Source: Halorubellus sp034808145
Lineage (GTDB): Archaea > Halobacteriota > Halobacteria > Halobacteriales > Natrialbaceae
Assembly: GCF_034808145.1 (NCBI RefSeq)
Contig: NZ_JAXHGM010000001.1
Span: forward strand, 1 to 64,000
DNA length: 64,000 nt
Direction: 5' to 3'
Below, piece after piece: positions 1-7,911 of this stretch. Position 1 is the stretch's first letter; every line of letters starts with the position of its first letter. Made by a program: the position numbers and the translations under genes. A model generated the notes under the pieces. It worked only from the letters and a program-made list of their open reading frames with translations. It did no database searches and was not told where the DNA came from.

Positions 1-63
1 ACACAAACCCGTCTTCCCGCTTCACTTCCTAGTAAGTTAGACATTTAGCCGCTCTTACTAGCG

Positions 64-70
64 TCTAAAC
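64..70 (+). promoter_or_regulatory. TATA-like element of the cold-shock gene
   Basis: TCTAAAC lies 25-31 bases before the ATG at 95, the spacing of a haloarchaeal leaderless promoter. It supports the downstream ATG (95) over the ATG at 86 as the start of the cold-shock gene. Confidence 0.5.
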
Positions 71-94
71 ACGCCCCTCCTCTGTATGTTCGTA

Positions 95-301
95 ATGGCA
101 AACGGTAAGGTTGACTTCTTCAACGACACAGGCGGCTACGGTTTCATTTCGACTGACGACGGCGACCTCGACGACGACGAAGACGTGTTCTTCCACATGG
201 AGGATGTCGGCGGCGAAGACCTCACGGAAGGTACTGAGGTCGAATTCGACATCGAGTCCTCGCCCAAGGGGCCTCGCGCGGCGAACGTCGTCCGGCAGTA
301 A
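95..301 (+). CDS. cspA: cold-shock domain protein (CspA family)
   Basis: Single cold-shock domain of 68 residues, the usual length for CspA. The RNA-binding motifs are visible: GYGFI (RNP1-like) near residue 15 and VFFHM (RNP2-like) near residue 32. Family members bind single-stranded RNA and DNA in the cytoplasm and act as RNA chaperones. The acidic loop DDGDLDDDED between the two motifs is a haloadaptation. The start at 95 (MANGKV) is chosen over the ATG nine bases upstream because a TATA-like TCTAAAC lies 25-31 bases before it. The gene is monocistronic and is followed by a hairpin and a T run. Confidence 0.93.
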   Translation: MANGKVDFFNDTGGYGFISTDDGDLDDDEDVFFHMEDVGGEDLTEGTEVEFDIESSPKGPRAANVVRQ

Positions 302-307
302 TACCGG

Positions 308-352
308 GACAGAACTGTCGTTCACGGCGACAGACACCACTCTCGATTTTTC
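308..352 (+). terminator. probable terminator after the cold-shock gene
   Basis: CTGTCG (315-320) pairs with CGACAG (328-333) across a 7-base loop, and a five-T run follows at 347-351. GACAG (308-312) offers an alternative smaller hairpin with 315-319. It lies 7-50 bases after the stop codon. Confidence 0.4.
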
Positions 353-486
353 AAACGGTCACACGCCCAAGCTGACGCTATCTGTACACGTTGTCCCGAA
401 CGAACCGGTGTTCTGGGTGCGGTCGCGAGTGAGCCGTCCGGACGCTCTGTCTGCAGGTTTCGGGGGCGAGCGGGAACCGTCGCTCG

Positions 487-1377
487 CTACTGCGGGTACT
501 CCTGCTCGAAGACGTTCGCGACCACGGGCTCGTCGTCGTCCGCTCCCTCGCTCGTGGCGGCGTCGTCGTCGCTCCCGGGGCTGACGCTCCCGGTGCGGTA
601 GCCGTGGAGGTCGAGCGTGACGTGCTCGAACCCGATCTCGGTGAGGCGCTCGCGGACGGCCTGGGCGAAGTCGCGGTCGAGTGCGACGTCGAGTTCGTCG
701 GGGGCGACCTCGATGCGGGCGAGGCCGTCGTGGTCGCGGACGCGGAACTGCGAGAACCCCCACTCGCGCAGCGCTGCCTCCGCTTGCTCGACCCGGGAGA
801 GGCGCTCCTCGGTGACCTCGATGCCGGTCGGGATGCGCGACGAGAGGCACGCCATCGACGGCTTGTCCGCCACCGACAGGTCGTACTCGTCGGCGACCGC
901 TCGGACGTCGTCCTTGTCGAGGCCGTGTTCGAGCAGCGGCGAGTACGCGTCGAGTTCGTCGACGGCCTGCAGGCCGGGGCGGTGGCCGCCGTCGGCGTCG
1001 CTCGCGTTCGTCCCGTCGCAGACGACGTCGATGCCGCGCTCCTTGGCGCGCTCGAACATCCGCCCGAGGCGCATCGTCCGGCAGTGATAGCAGCGGTCGC
1101 CGTCGTTCGCGACGAAGTCCGGCGAGTCCAGTTCGCTGAACTCGACGACGTCGTGCTCGATACCGATCTCGTCGGCGACCCGTGCCGCGTCGTCGAGCTC
1201 GGCGTCGGGAAGCGTCTCGCTCTTGGCGGTACAGGCGACGGCGTCGTCGCCGAGCGCGTCGTGGGCGACGGCCGCGACCACGCTCGAATCCACGCCACCG
1301 CTGAACGCGACGAGGACGCCGTCGCGCTCGCGGAGGTCCGCGCGCATCGCCTCGACCTTCGCCCCGATGTCGGTCAT
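487..1377 (-). CDS. larE: ATP-dependent sacrificial sulfur transferase LarE
   Basis: PP-loop ATPase of 296 residues. The N-terminal P-loop SGGVDSS near residue 25 adenylates a pyridine-dinucleotide carboxylate. Family members insert sulfur during synthesis of the nickel-pincer cofactor of lactate racemase. Three conserved cysteines are visible: CYHC, and the one in MACLSSRIP. In cluster-type LarE proteins such a trio holds an Fe-S cluster, and in single-cysteine LarE the MACLSSR-type cysteine gives up its sulfur; which applies here is inference. The family C-terminal HGYRTGS is present, followed by an acidic tail. The start at 1377 (MTDIGAK) is preferred over 1401 because CTTTT lies about 27-31 bases upstream. 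larB, larC and larA are not in the window. Confidence 0.88.
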   Translation of the reverse strand: MTDIGAKVEAMRADLRERDGVLVAFSGGVDSSVVAAVAHDALGDDAVACTAKSETLPDAELDDAARVADEIGIEHDVVEFSELDSPDFVANDGDRCYHCRTMRLGRMFERAKERGIDVVCDGTNASDADGGHRPGLQAVDELDAYSPLLEHGLDKDDVRAVADEYDLSVADKPSMACLSSRIPTGIEVTEERLSRVEQAEAALREWGFSQFRVRDHDGLARIEVAPDELDVALDRDFAQAVRERLTEIGFEHVTLDLHGYRTGSVSPGSDDDAATSEGADDDEPVVANVFEQEYPQ

Positions 1378-1403
1378 GGCACGCTCGTAGTCGCCGCGCA
1401 CGC

Positions 1404-1408
1404 AAAAG
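1404..1408 (-). promoter_or_regulatory. T-rich promoter element of larE
   Basis: Read on the minus strand, CTTTTGCG is centred about 29 bases before the ATG at 1377. This fits a leaderless transcript and decides the larE start. Confidence 0.35.
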
Positions 1409-1414
1409 CGCCGT

Positions 1415-1500
1415 GGGTCGCGGCTGCCGTCTCGTCCGGGTCGCGGTTGCCGTCCCGTCCGGGCGACGGTCGCCGTTCCTCCGGGTCGCGGTTGCTAGCC
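1415..1500. repeat. 23-bp degenerate tandem repeat upstream of larE
   Basis: Four successive units begin GGGTCGCGG or GGGCGACGG at 1415, 1438, 1461 and 1483. The unit lengths are 23, 23, 22 and 18 bases. The array starts about 7 bases upstream of the larE promoter element and fills part of the larE-TauE spacer. No ORF in it looks coding. Confidence 0.6.
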
Positions 1501-1600
1501 GGTACACGCCCCGTCGCCGCGGCTCGTGGATGTGGCGGCGTGGCAAGCGACTCTCGAACCTGAAGTCTTTTACCCGAATCTTCGTTATGCCACGCTCACC

Positions 1601-1675
1601 ATGACCCGTTTCGTGACTCACGACGAGCCAGCGGCGCAACTGCTCCACAGCGAACCACCCGGAGGGTCCTCCTAG
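1601..1675 (+). CDS. possible 24-residue leaderless ORF ahead of the TauE gene
   Basis: An ATG at 1601 opens 24 codons ending in TAG (MTRFVTHDEP...). TTTTAC at 1568-1573 lies 28-33 bases upstream, the best promoter spacing in this spacer. The real TauE gene begins 138 bases later without an evident TATA element of its own. The ORF may be a leader peptide, an unannotated microprotein, or simply the 5-prime leader of the TauE transcript. The supposed coding evidence is only promoter geometry. The remainder of the spacer up to 1813 shows no other gene. Confidence 0.25.
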   Translation: MTRFVTHDEPAAQLLHSEPPGGSS

Positions 1676-1813
1676 GATGACCCGCTGCCGTCGAACCCGT
1701 GCTGTTCCCCGCCCCGCTCGTTCTCCCGAACTCGACCTCGACCGTCCAGCAACCGCGTTCCCGGACGCGACACCGACCCTGGTGGCCGCGGCCCGAACGG
1801 AGGCCTGACGTCG

Positions 1814-2974
1814 ATGAGTTCATCGTCGACGGCCAGTCGCGTCCAGAAGCGCTTCCTCAAGTACCAGCACCTGTTCGTGTTCACCGCGCCGGTGCTGTTC
1901 GTCGCGAGCGTCCTCCTGTTCGCACCCACGGACGGTGCGACCGGGACGAGCTACTGGCTCCAGTACTGGTGGCTGTTCCCCGTCTTCCTCACGGGCGCGA
2001 CCGTCGTGAACACCGTCGGTATCAGCGGGAGCGCGCTGTTCGTGCCGTTCTTCATCTTCCTGTTCCCGATCTTCGAGTCCGGGAGCCTCGACCCGGGCAT
2101 GTGGGCGGCGGTCGCGCTCGAACCGGAGACGCTCGTGAAGGTCGGGCTCATCAGCGAGGCGTTCGGGCTCTCGTCGTCGAGCGTCGCGTTCATCCAGTAC
2201 GGGCTCGTCGACCGGAAGCTCGCGCTCACCATCGTCGCGGGGAGCGTCCCGTTCGTCGTCGCGGGCGCCGTCATCTCCTTCCTCATCCCGGCGTGGGTGT
2301 TCCATCTCCTGCTCGGCGTCGCGCTCACGGCGGCCGCGTACCTCCTGATGCGCGCGGACCTCGAGCACGAGGAACCCGGTGAGGACGACGCCGATGCGGG
2401 CGAGACCGCGGCCGCGGCCGACGGCGGGGTCGCGGACCGCGACCTGCCGGACGACGACGACAAGCTCGGGCCGGCCGGCGTCCGCACGGACGCCGACGGG
2501 ACCGTGACGCGCGTCGACCGCGAGGGCGACGACTACGAGTACACGCGCGGCGGCTACCTGCGTCGGTTCGCGAACTACAGCGTCGGCGGGACGTTCCAGG
2601 GGCTCGCCGGCTTCGGGTCCGGCGAACTCGGTATCGTGTCGATGCTCGGGACGAAGGTGCCCGTGCGGGTCGCCATCGGCACGAACCACATCGTCGTCGC
2701 GACCACGGCCATCCTCGCGTCGCTCGTGCACGTCTTCGGCGGCGGCGTCCTCGTCGACCTCGTCCCGAGCCTGGAGGGCACCGTGCACTCGCTGAGTCTC
2801 GCGTCGACGCCGTGGAACATGGTCGTGTTCACCGTCCCGGCGACGGTGACGGGCGGCCAGATCGCGCCGTACGTCTCGAACGCACTGGAGACGAGTACGA
2901 TAAAGAAGGGCGTCGCGGGCCTGTTCGGCGTCATCTCGCTCGCGCTGTTCGGGATGGCCATGGGGGGCCTGTGA
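1814..2974 (+). CDS. TauE/SafE family membrane permease
   Basis: Polytopic protein of 386 residues. Hydrophobic segments run from about residue 20 to 180 and again from about 255 to 385. They are separated by a highly acidic hydrophilic loop (about 185-250) that is unusually long for the family. The two-bundle layout and the glycine-rich start of the second bundle (GGTFQGLAGFGSGELGI) match TauE/SafE transporters, which are proposed to export sulfite, organosulfonates or other small anions. The substrate cannot be told from sequence. The stop codon overlaps the start of the universal stress gene (TGATG), so the two are probably co-translated. Confidence 0.82.
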   Translation: MSSSSTASRVQKRFLKYQHLFVFTAPVLFVASVLLFAPTDGATGTSYWLQYWWLFPVFLTGATVVNTVGISGSALFVPFFIFLFPIFESGSLDPGMWAAVALEPETLVKVGLISEAFGLSSSSVAFIQYGLVDRKLALTIVAGSVPFVVAGAVISFLIPAWVFHLLLGVALTAAAYLLMRADLEHEEPGEDDADAGETAAAADGGVADRDLPDDDDKLGPAGVRTDADGTVTRVDREGDDYEYTRGGYLRRFANYSVGGTFQGLAGFGSGELGIVSMLGTKVPVRVAIGTNHIVVATTAILASLVHVFGGGVLVDLVPSLEGTVHSLSLASTPWNMVVFTVPATVTGGQIAPYVSNALETSTIKKGVAGLFGVISLALFGMAMGGL

Positions 2975-3408
2975 TGTACGACGACATCCTGCTGCCGACG
3001 GACGGGAGCGAGGGGACGACCGCGGCGACGACGCACGCCGCCGAGCTCGCGAGCACGTACGACGCGACGGTGCACGTGCTGTCGGTCGCGGACTCCCGCA
3101 ACCGGTTCGAGAGCCCGACGTCGGGTATCGCGCCGGAGGCGTGGGACGAGGAGCAGCGGAACCGCGCGGAGGCCGCGATCGACGCGACCGTCGACGCGCT
3201 CGGCGACGGCGTCGACGTCCACCGCGTCCTCCGCGAGGGCGTCCCGCACGAGGAGGTCGTCGCGTACGTCGACGACGCCGACGTCGACGTCGTCGTGATG
3301 GGGACCCACGGCCGCACCGGCCTCGACCACTACCTCATCGGGAGCGTCACGGAGAAGGTCGTCAGGCAGTCGTCGGCGCCCGTGCTGTCGGTTCGCCTCG
3401 ACGAGTAG
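2974..3408 (+). CDS. universal stress protein (UspA family)
   Basis: Cytoplasmic alpha/beta protein of 144 residues, the normal length of a single Usp domain. It starts MYDDILLPTDGSE, typical of the family. The ATP-binding signature is present near the C-terminus: GTHGRTGLDHYLIGS (G-x2-G-x9-G-S/T). The ATG overlaps the TGA of the TauE/SafE gene, a common pairing in which a Usp protein may sense nucleotide or energy state for a membrane transporter. The specific role is not known. Confidence 0.9.
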   Translation: MYDDILLPTDGSEGTTAATTHAAELASTYDATVHVLSVADSRNRFESPTSGIAPEAWDEEQRNRAEAAIDATVDALGDGVDVHRVLREGVPHEEVVAYVDDADVDVVVMGTHGRTGLDHYLIGSVTEKVVRQSSAPVLSVRLDE

Positions 3409-3504
3409 TCCCGTTCGACCGACGGCGCTTCGGCTGGTCGGTCGCGGGCGAGTGATGGCGAAAGCGGACCCGTTCTCTCGGCGTCGCGCGACGCCTGACC
3501 CCGG

Positions 3505-3657
3505 TCAGCGGCCGGCGTCGAACCGCATCTGGACGTAGCGGTCGGCCCACTCGCGGTCGTGGCGCCGCAACCGGTCGACGAGCGCGCGAAGCGGCCCTCG
3601 GTTCGCACGGTCGTCGTCTCGTCCACGCACCCCGGCCGGGTCATTCTCGTGACTCAT
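3505..3657 (-). CDS. possible small hypothetical protein (50 residues)
   Basis: ATG at 3657 to TGA at 3505 encodes MSHENDPAGVRG... ending HDREWADRYVQMRFDAGR. The second half has the high GC third-position bias of neighbouring genes and reads as an amphipathic helix rich in R, D and W. TTTATGA (minus strand) sits about 34-40 bases before the ATG, giving a plausible promoter with a short leader. It is not recognised as a known family. The spacer between this gene and cbiA (3658-3934) shows no other gene. Confidence 0.45.
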   Translation of the reverse strand: MSHENDPAGVRGRDDDRANRGPLRALVDRLRRHDREWADRYVQMRFDAGR

Positions 3658-3934
3658 ACGAAGGACGTGTGTGCCATGGAGTGTGTAACGTCATAAACGT
3701 TGGTGCCATCCTCGGAACGTGGGTGCCTCGGGGGCCTGTACCGGGCATACAGCGCCGCTTCGAGTTGCAGGATTCCCGGCCTTCACGGCCCGAGACGCGT
3801 ATTTGTCAGAGTAATCGCTACCGGATTCTCGAAGGCGGCGTGCCACGGTAGGGGTCTGTTGGTCGCGCTGGAGGGCCGGTTGCTGGTCGCGCCCGGGTCG
3901 AGGCGGGACTGGTCGAGGCGGTCGCGCCGCGCCG

Positions 3935-5251
3935 TCAGAGGTGGTCGAGGAAGGCGTCGAACGCGCCGCTGTCGGCGTGGAGGTGGCAGTACGTGCCGAG
4001 GGTGCGGTACTCGGTGAGGCCGTCCTGCTGGTCGTGGATGCCGGTGCCGCGGTCGACGTCGAACGCGAACCGCGCGTCGTCGTCGACGTCGGCGGTCGAG
4101 TAGTGGAACTCGTGGCCGCGACGCGTCTCGCCGACGTCGGCGGTGAGGGTGCGGTCTCGCGCGCGGAGTTCGACGTGGTCGAGCGCCTGATAGCGGTCGC
4201 ACATCCGGACGTCGGCGGGGAGGACGCCCGCCATCTCGTGGACGTCGCCGTCGGTCGTGGCGAGCGACCGCGAGAGCGCCATGAGGCCGCCGCACTCGCC
4301 GAGGACGGGCCGGCCGTCGGCCGCGGCGGCGGCGAGCTGGTCGAGCGCGGGCGACGCGGCGAGTGCGTCCGCGTGCAGCTCGGGGTAGCCGCCGGGGAGG
4401 TAGACGGCGTCGCACGCGGGGAGGTCGTCCCCCGCGGTCGGCGCGAACGGCTCGACGGTCGCGCGCTCGCGGAGCCGCTCGATCGTCGCGGGGTACGCGA
4501 ACCGGAACGCGTCGTCGCGCGCGACCGCGACCGTCGCGTCCGTCGGCGCCGTGCTCGCTCCGGCGGGCGGTTCGGCGTCCGGCCGCGGCGGAGCGCGTGC
4601 GAGGTCCCGGATGCGGTCGACGCGGACGTGCTCGGCGGCGTCGTCGAGCGCGTCGCCGTCGAGCGGCGACTCGTCGCCCATGTGGAGGCCGAGGTGTCGG
4701 TCGGGTATCTCGAGCGATTCGAGCGGTGGAATCCGCCCGAGGTACGCGAGGTCGTCGGGGAGCGCGTCGCGGATGCCGGCCTCGTGACGGCCGCCGTGCG
4801 CGCGCTGGGCGAGCACGCCGGCGACGTCGACGTCTTCGCCCGCGCCGGCGTGCTCGGCGTACCGCCGGAAGCCGAGTGCGGTCGCGGCGACGCTCTCCAT
4901 CCCGGCCTTCGCGTCGACGACGAGGACGACGGGGAGGTCGAGCGCGCTGGCGACGGCGGCGGTGCTCGAGCAGTCGCCGTCGTAGAGCCCCATCACGCCC
5001 TCGACGACGCAGACGTCGCCGTCGCCGCGATGGTAGTTCCGGCGGAGGCCGTCGTCGCCCTGGAGCCACGCGTCGAGCGTCCGCGACGGCCGTTCGGCGA
5101 CCTGCGCGTGGTGACTCGGGTCGACGAAGTCGGGGCCGGCCTTCGCGGGCTGGACGGTCGCGCCGTCGCGCTGGAGCGCGTGGACGACGGCGAGCGTGGC
5201 GACGGTCTTCCCGACGCCGGAGCGCGTTCCGCCGAGGACGACGCCGTTCAT
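3935..5251 (-). CDS. cbiA: cobyrinate a,c-diamide synthase
   Basis: ATP- and glutamine-dependent amidation of the a and c side chains of cobyrinic acid. The protein has 438 residues, close to the family norm. The N-terminal P-loop is GGTRSGVGKT at residues 7-16 (DTBS-like ATPase domain). The C-terminal glutamine amidotransferase domain has the triad-type nucleophile in LGECGGLMALS near residue 330 and a later histidine in RRGHEFHYS. The gene is 70 bases downstream of cbiX on the same strand, probably one transcript. The linker near residues 200-225 is Ala/Pro/Asp rich. Confidence 0.93.
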   Translation of the reverse strand: MNGVVLGGTRSGVGKTVATLAVVHALQRDGATVQPAKAGPDFVDPSHHAQVAERPSRTLDAWLQGDDGLRRNYHRGDGDVCVVEGVMGLYDGDCSSTAAVASALDLPVVLVVDAKAGMESVAATALGFRRYAEHAGAGEDVDVAGVLAQRAHGGRHEAGIRDALPDDLAYLGRIPPLESLEIPDRHLGLHMGDESPLDGDALDDAAEHVRVDRIRDLARAPPRPDAEPPAGASTAPTDATVAVARDDAFRFAYPATIERLRERATVEPFAPTAGDDLPACDAVYLPGGYPELHADALAASPALDQLAAAAADGRPVLGECGGLMALSRSLATTDGDVHEMAGVLPADVRMCDRYQALDHVELRARDRTLTADVGETRRGHEFHYSTADVDDDARFAFDVDRGTGIHDQQDGLTEYRTLGTYCHLHADSGAFDAFLDHL

Positions 5252-5321
5252 GCAGGCATCGTCGCTCTCGGCGCCCTTGTCAGCGTCGCCGTCGACGTGG
5301 GCTGCGTCGCGGGCGTCGCCG

Positions 5322-6110
5322 TCATCGTGGGGCGCCCTCGCCGTCGGTCGCGATCGGGCGTTCCGTCGCCCCAGCTCGGCCGTCGAACGCGCCGGCGGCG
5401 GTGGCGTCGGTGCCGGCGAGGGCGCGCTGGCGTTCGACCTCGGCGTGCACGGCGTCCGTGATGCGGGGGTGGGCGCCGAGCGGGTCGGCGTACGCGATGC
5501 CGCCGCGGTCGAGTTCGAGCTCGTCGGGGATGCGTCGTTCCGTGACCTCGGTTCGCGTGACGAACAGGGGGACGGCGACCGCGCGCGGGTTCGTGGCGGT
5601 GTAGCGCACGCACTCGACGGCGGGGTTCTGGAGGAGGTAGCACGTGAGCACCTCGCCGTATCCGGAGCGTTCGCGGAGGCGCGCGGCGTGGTGGTCGGCG
5701 GTCTGGCGCTGGTAGGGGAGCGAGCTGGAGCCGAACGCGACGAGGATGAGCGTGGCGTCGTCGTCGGCGGGGACGCGCGCGGTGGCGCGGTCCGCGACGA
5801 CCTCGGTGAGCGCGGGGCTCTGGCCGAGGGGCTCGCAGTACGTGACGTCGCCGGGGACGGTGGCGAGCGCGGTCGGGATGCGCGAGACGGTGTCGTGGCT
5901 GTGTGCGGCGCACATCGGGACGGCGTACGTGGTCTCGGCGTCGACGCGTTCGAGGTCGTCCGCGAGGTCGCGGACGGGGTCGTGCTCGTACGTGGCGACG
6001 TGTACGTCGACGTCGTCGACGCGGCGGTCCAGTCGCTCGGCGTGCACGTCGAGCACGTCGGAGGCGTTTCTCGTACCGCGGCCGATGAGGAGGATTGCGT
6101 CTGTTGTCAT
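5322..6110 (-). CDS. cbiX: CbiX-like sirohydrochlorin cobaltochelatase, divergent active site
   Basis: Two-half chelatase-fold protein of 262 residues. The start at 6110 (MTTDAILLIG) is favoured over an ATG 18 bases upstream. The family inserts cobalt into sirohydrochlorin at the start of the early-cobalt pathway. The expected N-terminal HGSR motif reads GRGTR here (Arg for His), and the second half has AFGSSS. A histidine pair remains in MCAAHSHDTV near residue 95. Loss of the usual metal-site histidine suggests an altered role or alternative ligands. The other CbiX in this window (17466-18716) keeps HGSR. The tail (about 230-262) is low-complexity. The gene precedes cbiA. Confidence 0.78.
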   Translation of the reverse strand: MTTDAILLIGRGTRNASDVLDVHAERLDRRVDDVDVHVATYEHDPVRDLADDLERVDAETTYAVPMCAAHSHDTVSRIPTALATVPGDVTYCEPLGQSPALTEVVADRATARVPADDDATLILVAFGSSSLPYQRQTADHHAARLRERSGYGEVLTCYLLQNPAVECVRYTATNPRAVAVPLFVTRTEVTERRIPDELELDRGGIAYADPLGAHPRITDAVHAEVERQRALAGTDATAAGAFDGRAGATERPIATDGEGAPR

Positions 6111-6160
6111 GGATCGCCAGTTGAGCAACTAAACTTTAGGTAGCTCAAACTTGCTTGTCT
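6111..6160 (-). promoter_or_regulatory. promoter/operator region of cbiX-cbiA
   Basis: An AT-rich island in a GC-rich spacer. TTGAGC (6121-6126) and GCTCAA (6143-6148) form an inverted repeat around TTTAG/CTAAA sequence (minus strand CCTAAAGTTTAG). It ends about 10 bases before the cbiX ATG, so a bound protein would block the promoter. CTACCTAAAGTTTAG resembles the CAACCA-plus-AT-run motif before cobN and cbiT. Confidence 0.4.
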
Positions 6161-6255
6161 TTAGCGTCGGGTGGCTCCGACAAATACGTTGCGGTGAACG
6201 AGTAACACGGCGACGGTCCCGACGGACGCCGCCACCCCGGTACCGGCGTATTGGG

Positions 6256-6328
6256 CCGCTATCCGCCGCGTTGCACCCGCTACCCGACGCGTTACATCCG
6301 CTATCCGAACACGCTGCGACGGCTATCC
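6256..6328. repeat. 21-bp degenerate tandem repeat over the cbiE stop codon
   Basis: Units begin CCGCTATCC or CCGCTACCC at 6256, 6277 and 6298, and a partial fourth unit begins at 6320. Unit lengths are 21, 21 and 22. The CTA in each unit is a TAG on the minus strand, and the TAG of the fourth unit is the stop codon of cbiE. The array looks like outward duplication of the 3-prime end of cbiE. Confidence 0.6.
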
Positions 6329-7153
6329 GGCATCGGCGCGAACGACCAGCACTGAGAGGTCCGAGAACGACGAGTCGCTCCCGGCGTCCGCCGCCGGTGC
6401 GGCGTCGTCGCCCGGTCCGGTGCTGTCCGCGGCGAGCTCGCCGAGCGTCGACCGCGTCACCGTCTCCTCGGCGTGCGTCAACCGCTCCAGGACGAGCGCG
6501 GACAGGGCCGGGTCGGCGCCGGCGTCGACGAGGTCGGCGGCGACGGCCTCGGGCATCAGGTCGAACGGCCGCGGGAGCACGAGCAGGTGGCGGTCGCCCA
6601 CGTCGGCGCGCAACCGCTCCAGGTCCGGCTCGACGTCGCCGCTCTTGTGCAGCGTCACGAACGTCGACGCCTCCATCGGCGCCCGCGCACGACTCGCCGC
6701 CACCTGGAGCGACGAGATCCCCGGCACGACCCGGACCGGCGCGTCGACCGCGCGCTCGACCTTCCCGACGAACTGGTACCCGGAGTGGTTCGGGTCACCC
6801 ATCAGGACCGCCGTCCCGCGCGCGCCGTCGGCGACGCGGTCGGCGAACGCCGCGAGCGTCTCGCCCTCGTCCCGGTACCCGCACGCGAGCACCTCGCCGG
6901 TCGCGTGCTCGGCGACGAACTCGACGACCGTCTCGAACCCGACGACGACGTCCGCCTCGCGGATCGCGCGCTCGCCGCGCGGCGTCAGGAACTCGGGGTT
7001 CCCCGGCCCGACCCCGACCGCGTGGACGGGCGGCGTCTCGTCGGCGGCGGCGTCGACGGCCGCCGACCGCGACCCTGTCGCCGGCGCCTCGGGCGCGCTC
7101 GCGGCGAACGCCGCCGGGTCCGGGCCGGCGTCGAGGTCGTACTCGTCGGTCAC
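6323..7153 (-). CDS. cbiE: cobalt-precorrin-7 C5-methyltransferase
   Basis: SAM-dependent tetrapyrrole methylase of 276 residues acting on ring carbon C5. The glycine-rich VGVGPGNPEFLT motif is near residue 47, after an acidic/alanine N-terminal extension of about 40 residues. GDPNHSGYQFVGK and VPGISSLQVA follow, as in the CbiE branch of the family. The decarboxylating C15 activity is on a separate gene (cbiT at 24536) instead of a CobL-type fusion. The start codon overlaps the cbiC stop by four bases (ATGA), so it is translated with cobN and cbiC. Its C-terminal 20-30 residues are Asp/Ala/Ser rich. Confidence 0.88.
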   Translation of the reverse strand: MTDEYDLDAGPDPAAFAASAPEAPATGSRSAAVDAAADETPPVHAVGVGPGNPEFLTPRGERAIREADVVVGFETVVEFVAEHATGEVLACGYRDEGETLAAFADRVADGARGTAVLMGDPNHSGYQFVGKVERAVDAPVRVVPGISSLQVAASRARAPMEASTFVTLHKSGDVEPDLERLRADVGDRHLLVLPRPFDLMPEAVAADLVDAGADPALSALVLERLTHAEETVTRSTLGELAADSTGPGDDAAPAADAGSDSSFSDLSVLVVRADAG

Positions 7154-7911
7154 GAGAGCTCCACCTCGCCGTCGCGGACGTCGCTCGCGACGTGCACGAG
7201 CTCGTTCGTCAACCCGGCGGCGAGCCCGCTCCCGCCGCGACGCCCGACGGTCGTGATCGCCGGCACGCCGTGCGTCGCGGCGACCTCGCGGAGGCGCTCG
7301 CGGCTCTCAGCGGCCTTCACGAACCCGACCGGCGTCGCGACGACGACCGCGGGCCGCGTGCCGTCGGCGATGCAGTCCGCGAGCGCGAGCGCCGCGGTCG
7401 GCGCGTTCCCGACCACCGCGATCGCGTCCTCGTACGCGCCCTCGGCGTCGAGCTCGAGCACGGACGCCGCGGTGCGCGTCATCCCCGTCCGCTCCGCGAG
7501 CTCGCGACCGTTCCCGATCGCCTTCCGGACCGCGCAGTCGTGCCCGCGTCCCGTGATCCCGGCCTCGACCATCGTGATGTCGGTGACGATATCGCGCTCG
7601 TCGAGGACGGCTCGCGCACCGGCCCGGACCGGAACCGAGTCGTCGGGCTCGCCGTCGTCGCGCTCGCCCGTGAACCGCACGAGATGCTGGAACTCCGGGT
7701 CGCCGGTCGCGTGCACGCTCTTCTGGCGGACGCGGTCCGCGAGCGTCTCGTCCGGCACGAGCTCGCGGACGCGGTCCATGCTCGTCTCCGCGATCGCCAT
7801 CGCGTCCGCGGTCGTCGCACCGAGGTCCGCGTACGCCTCGCCGTCGTGCTCGGCGTCCGCACCAGCGCCGCTGCCGTTCGGCTGCCCGGTACCGTCAGTC
7901 GTCATCGCCAC
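7150..7911 (-). CDS. cbiC: cobalt-precorrin-8 methylmutase
   Basis: Moves the methyl group from C11 to C12 to give cobyrinic acid. The protein has 253 residues, the extra length being an acidic N-terminal tail (about 35 residues). Family motifs include the histidine region QKSVHATGDPEF, then DITMVEAGI and PVGFVKAAESRERL near the C-terminus. An in-frame MTTDG two codons in is an alternative start. It overlaps the cobN start region upstream (17 bases) and the cbiE start downstream (4 bases), so the three form one operon. Confidence 0.93.
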   Translation of the reverse strand: MAMTTDGTGQPNGSGAGADAEHDGEAYADLGATTADAMAIAETSMDRVRELVPDETLADRVRQKSVHATGDPEFQHLVRFTGERDDGEPDDSVPVRAGARAVLDERDIVTDITMVEAGITGRGHDCAVRKAIGNGRELAERTGMTRTAASVLELDAEGAYEDAIAVVGNAPTAALALADCIADGTRPAVVVATPVGFVKAAESRERLREVAATHGVPAITTVGRRGGSGLAAGLTNELVHVASDVRDGEVELS

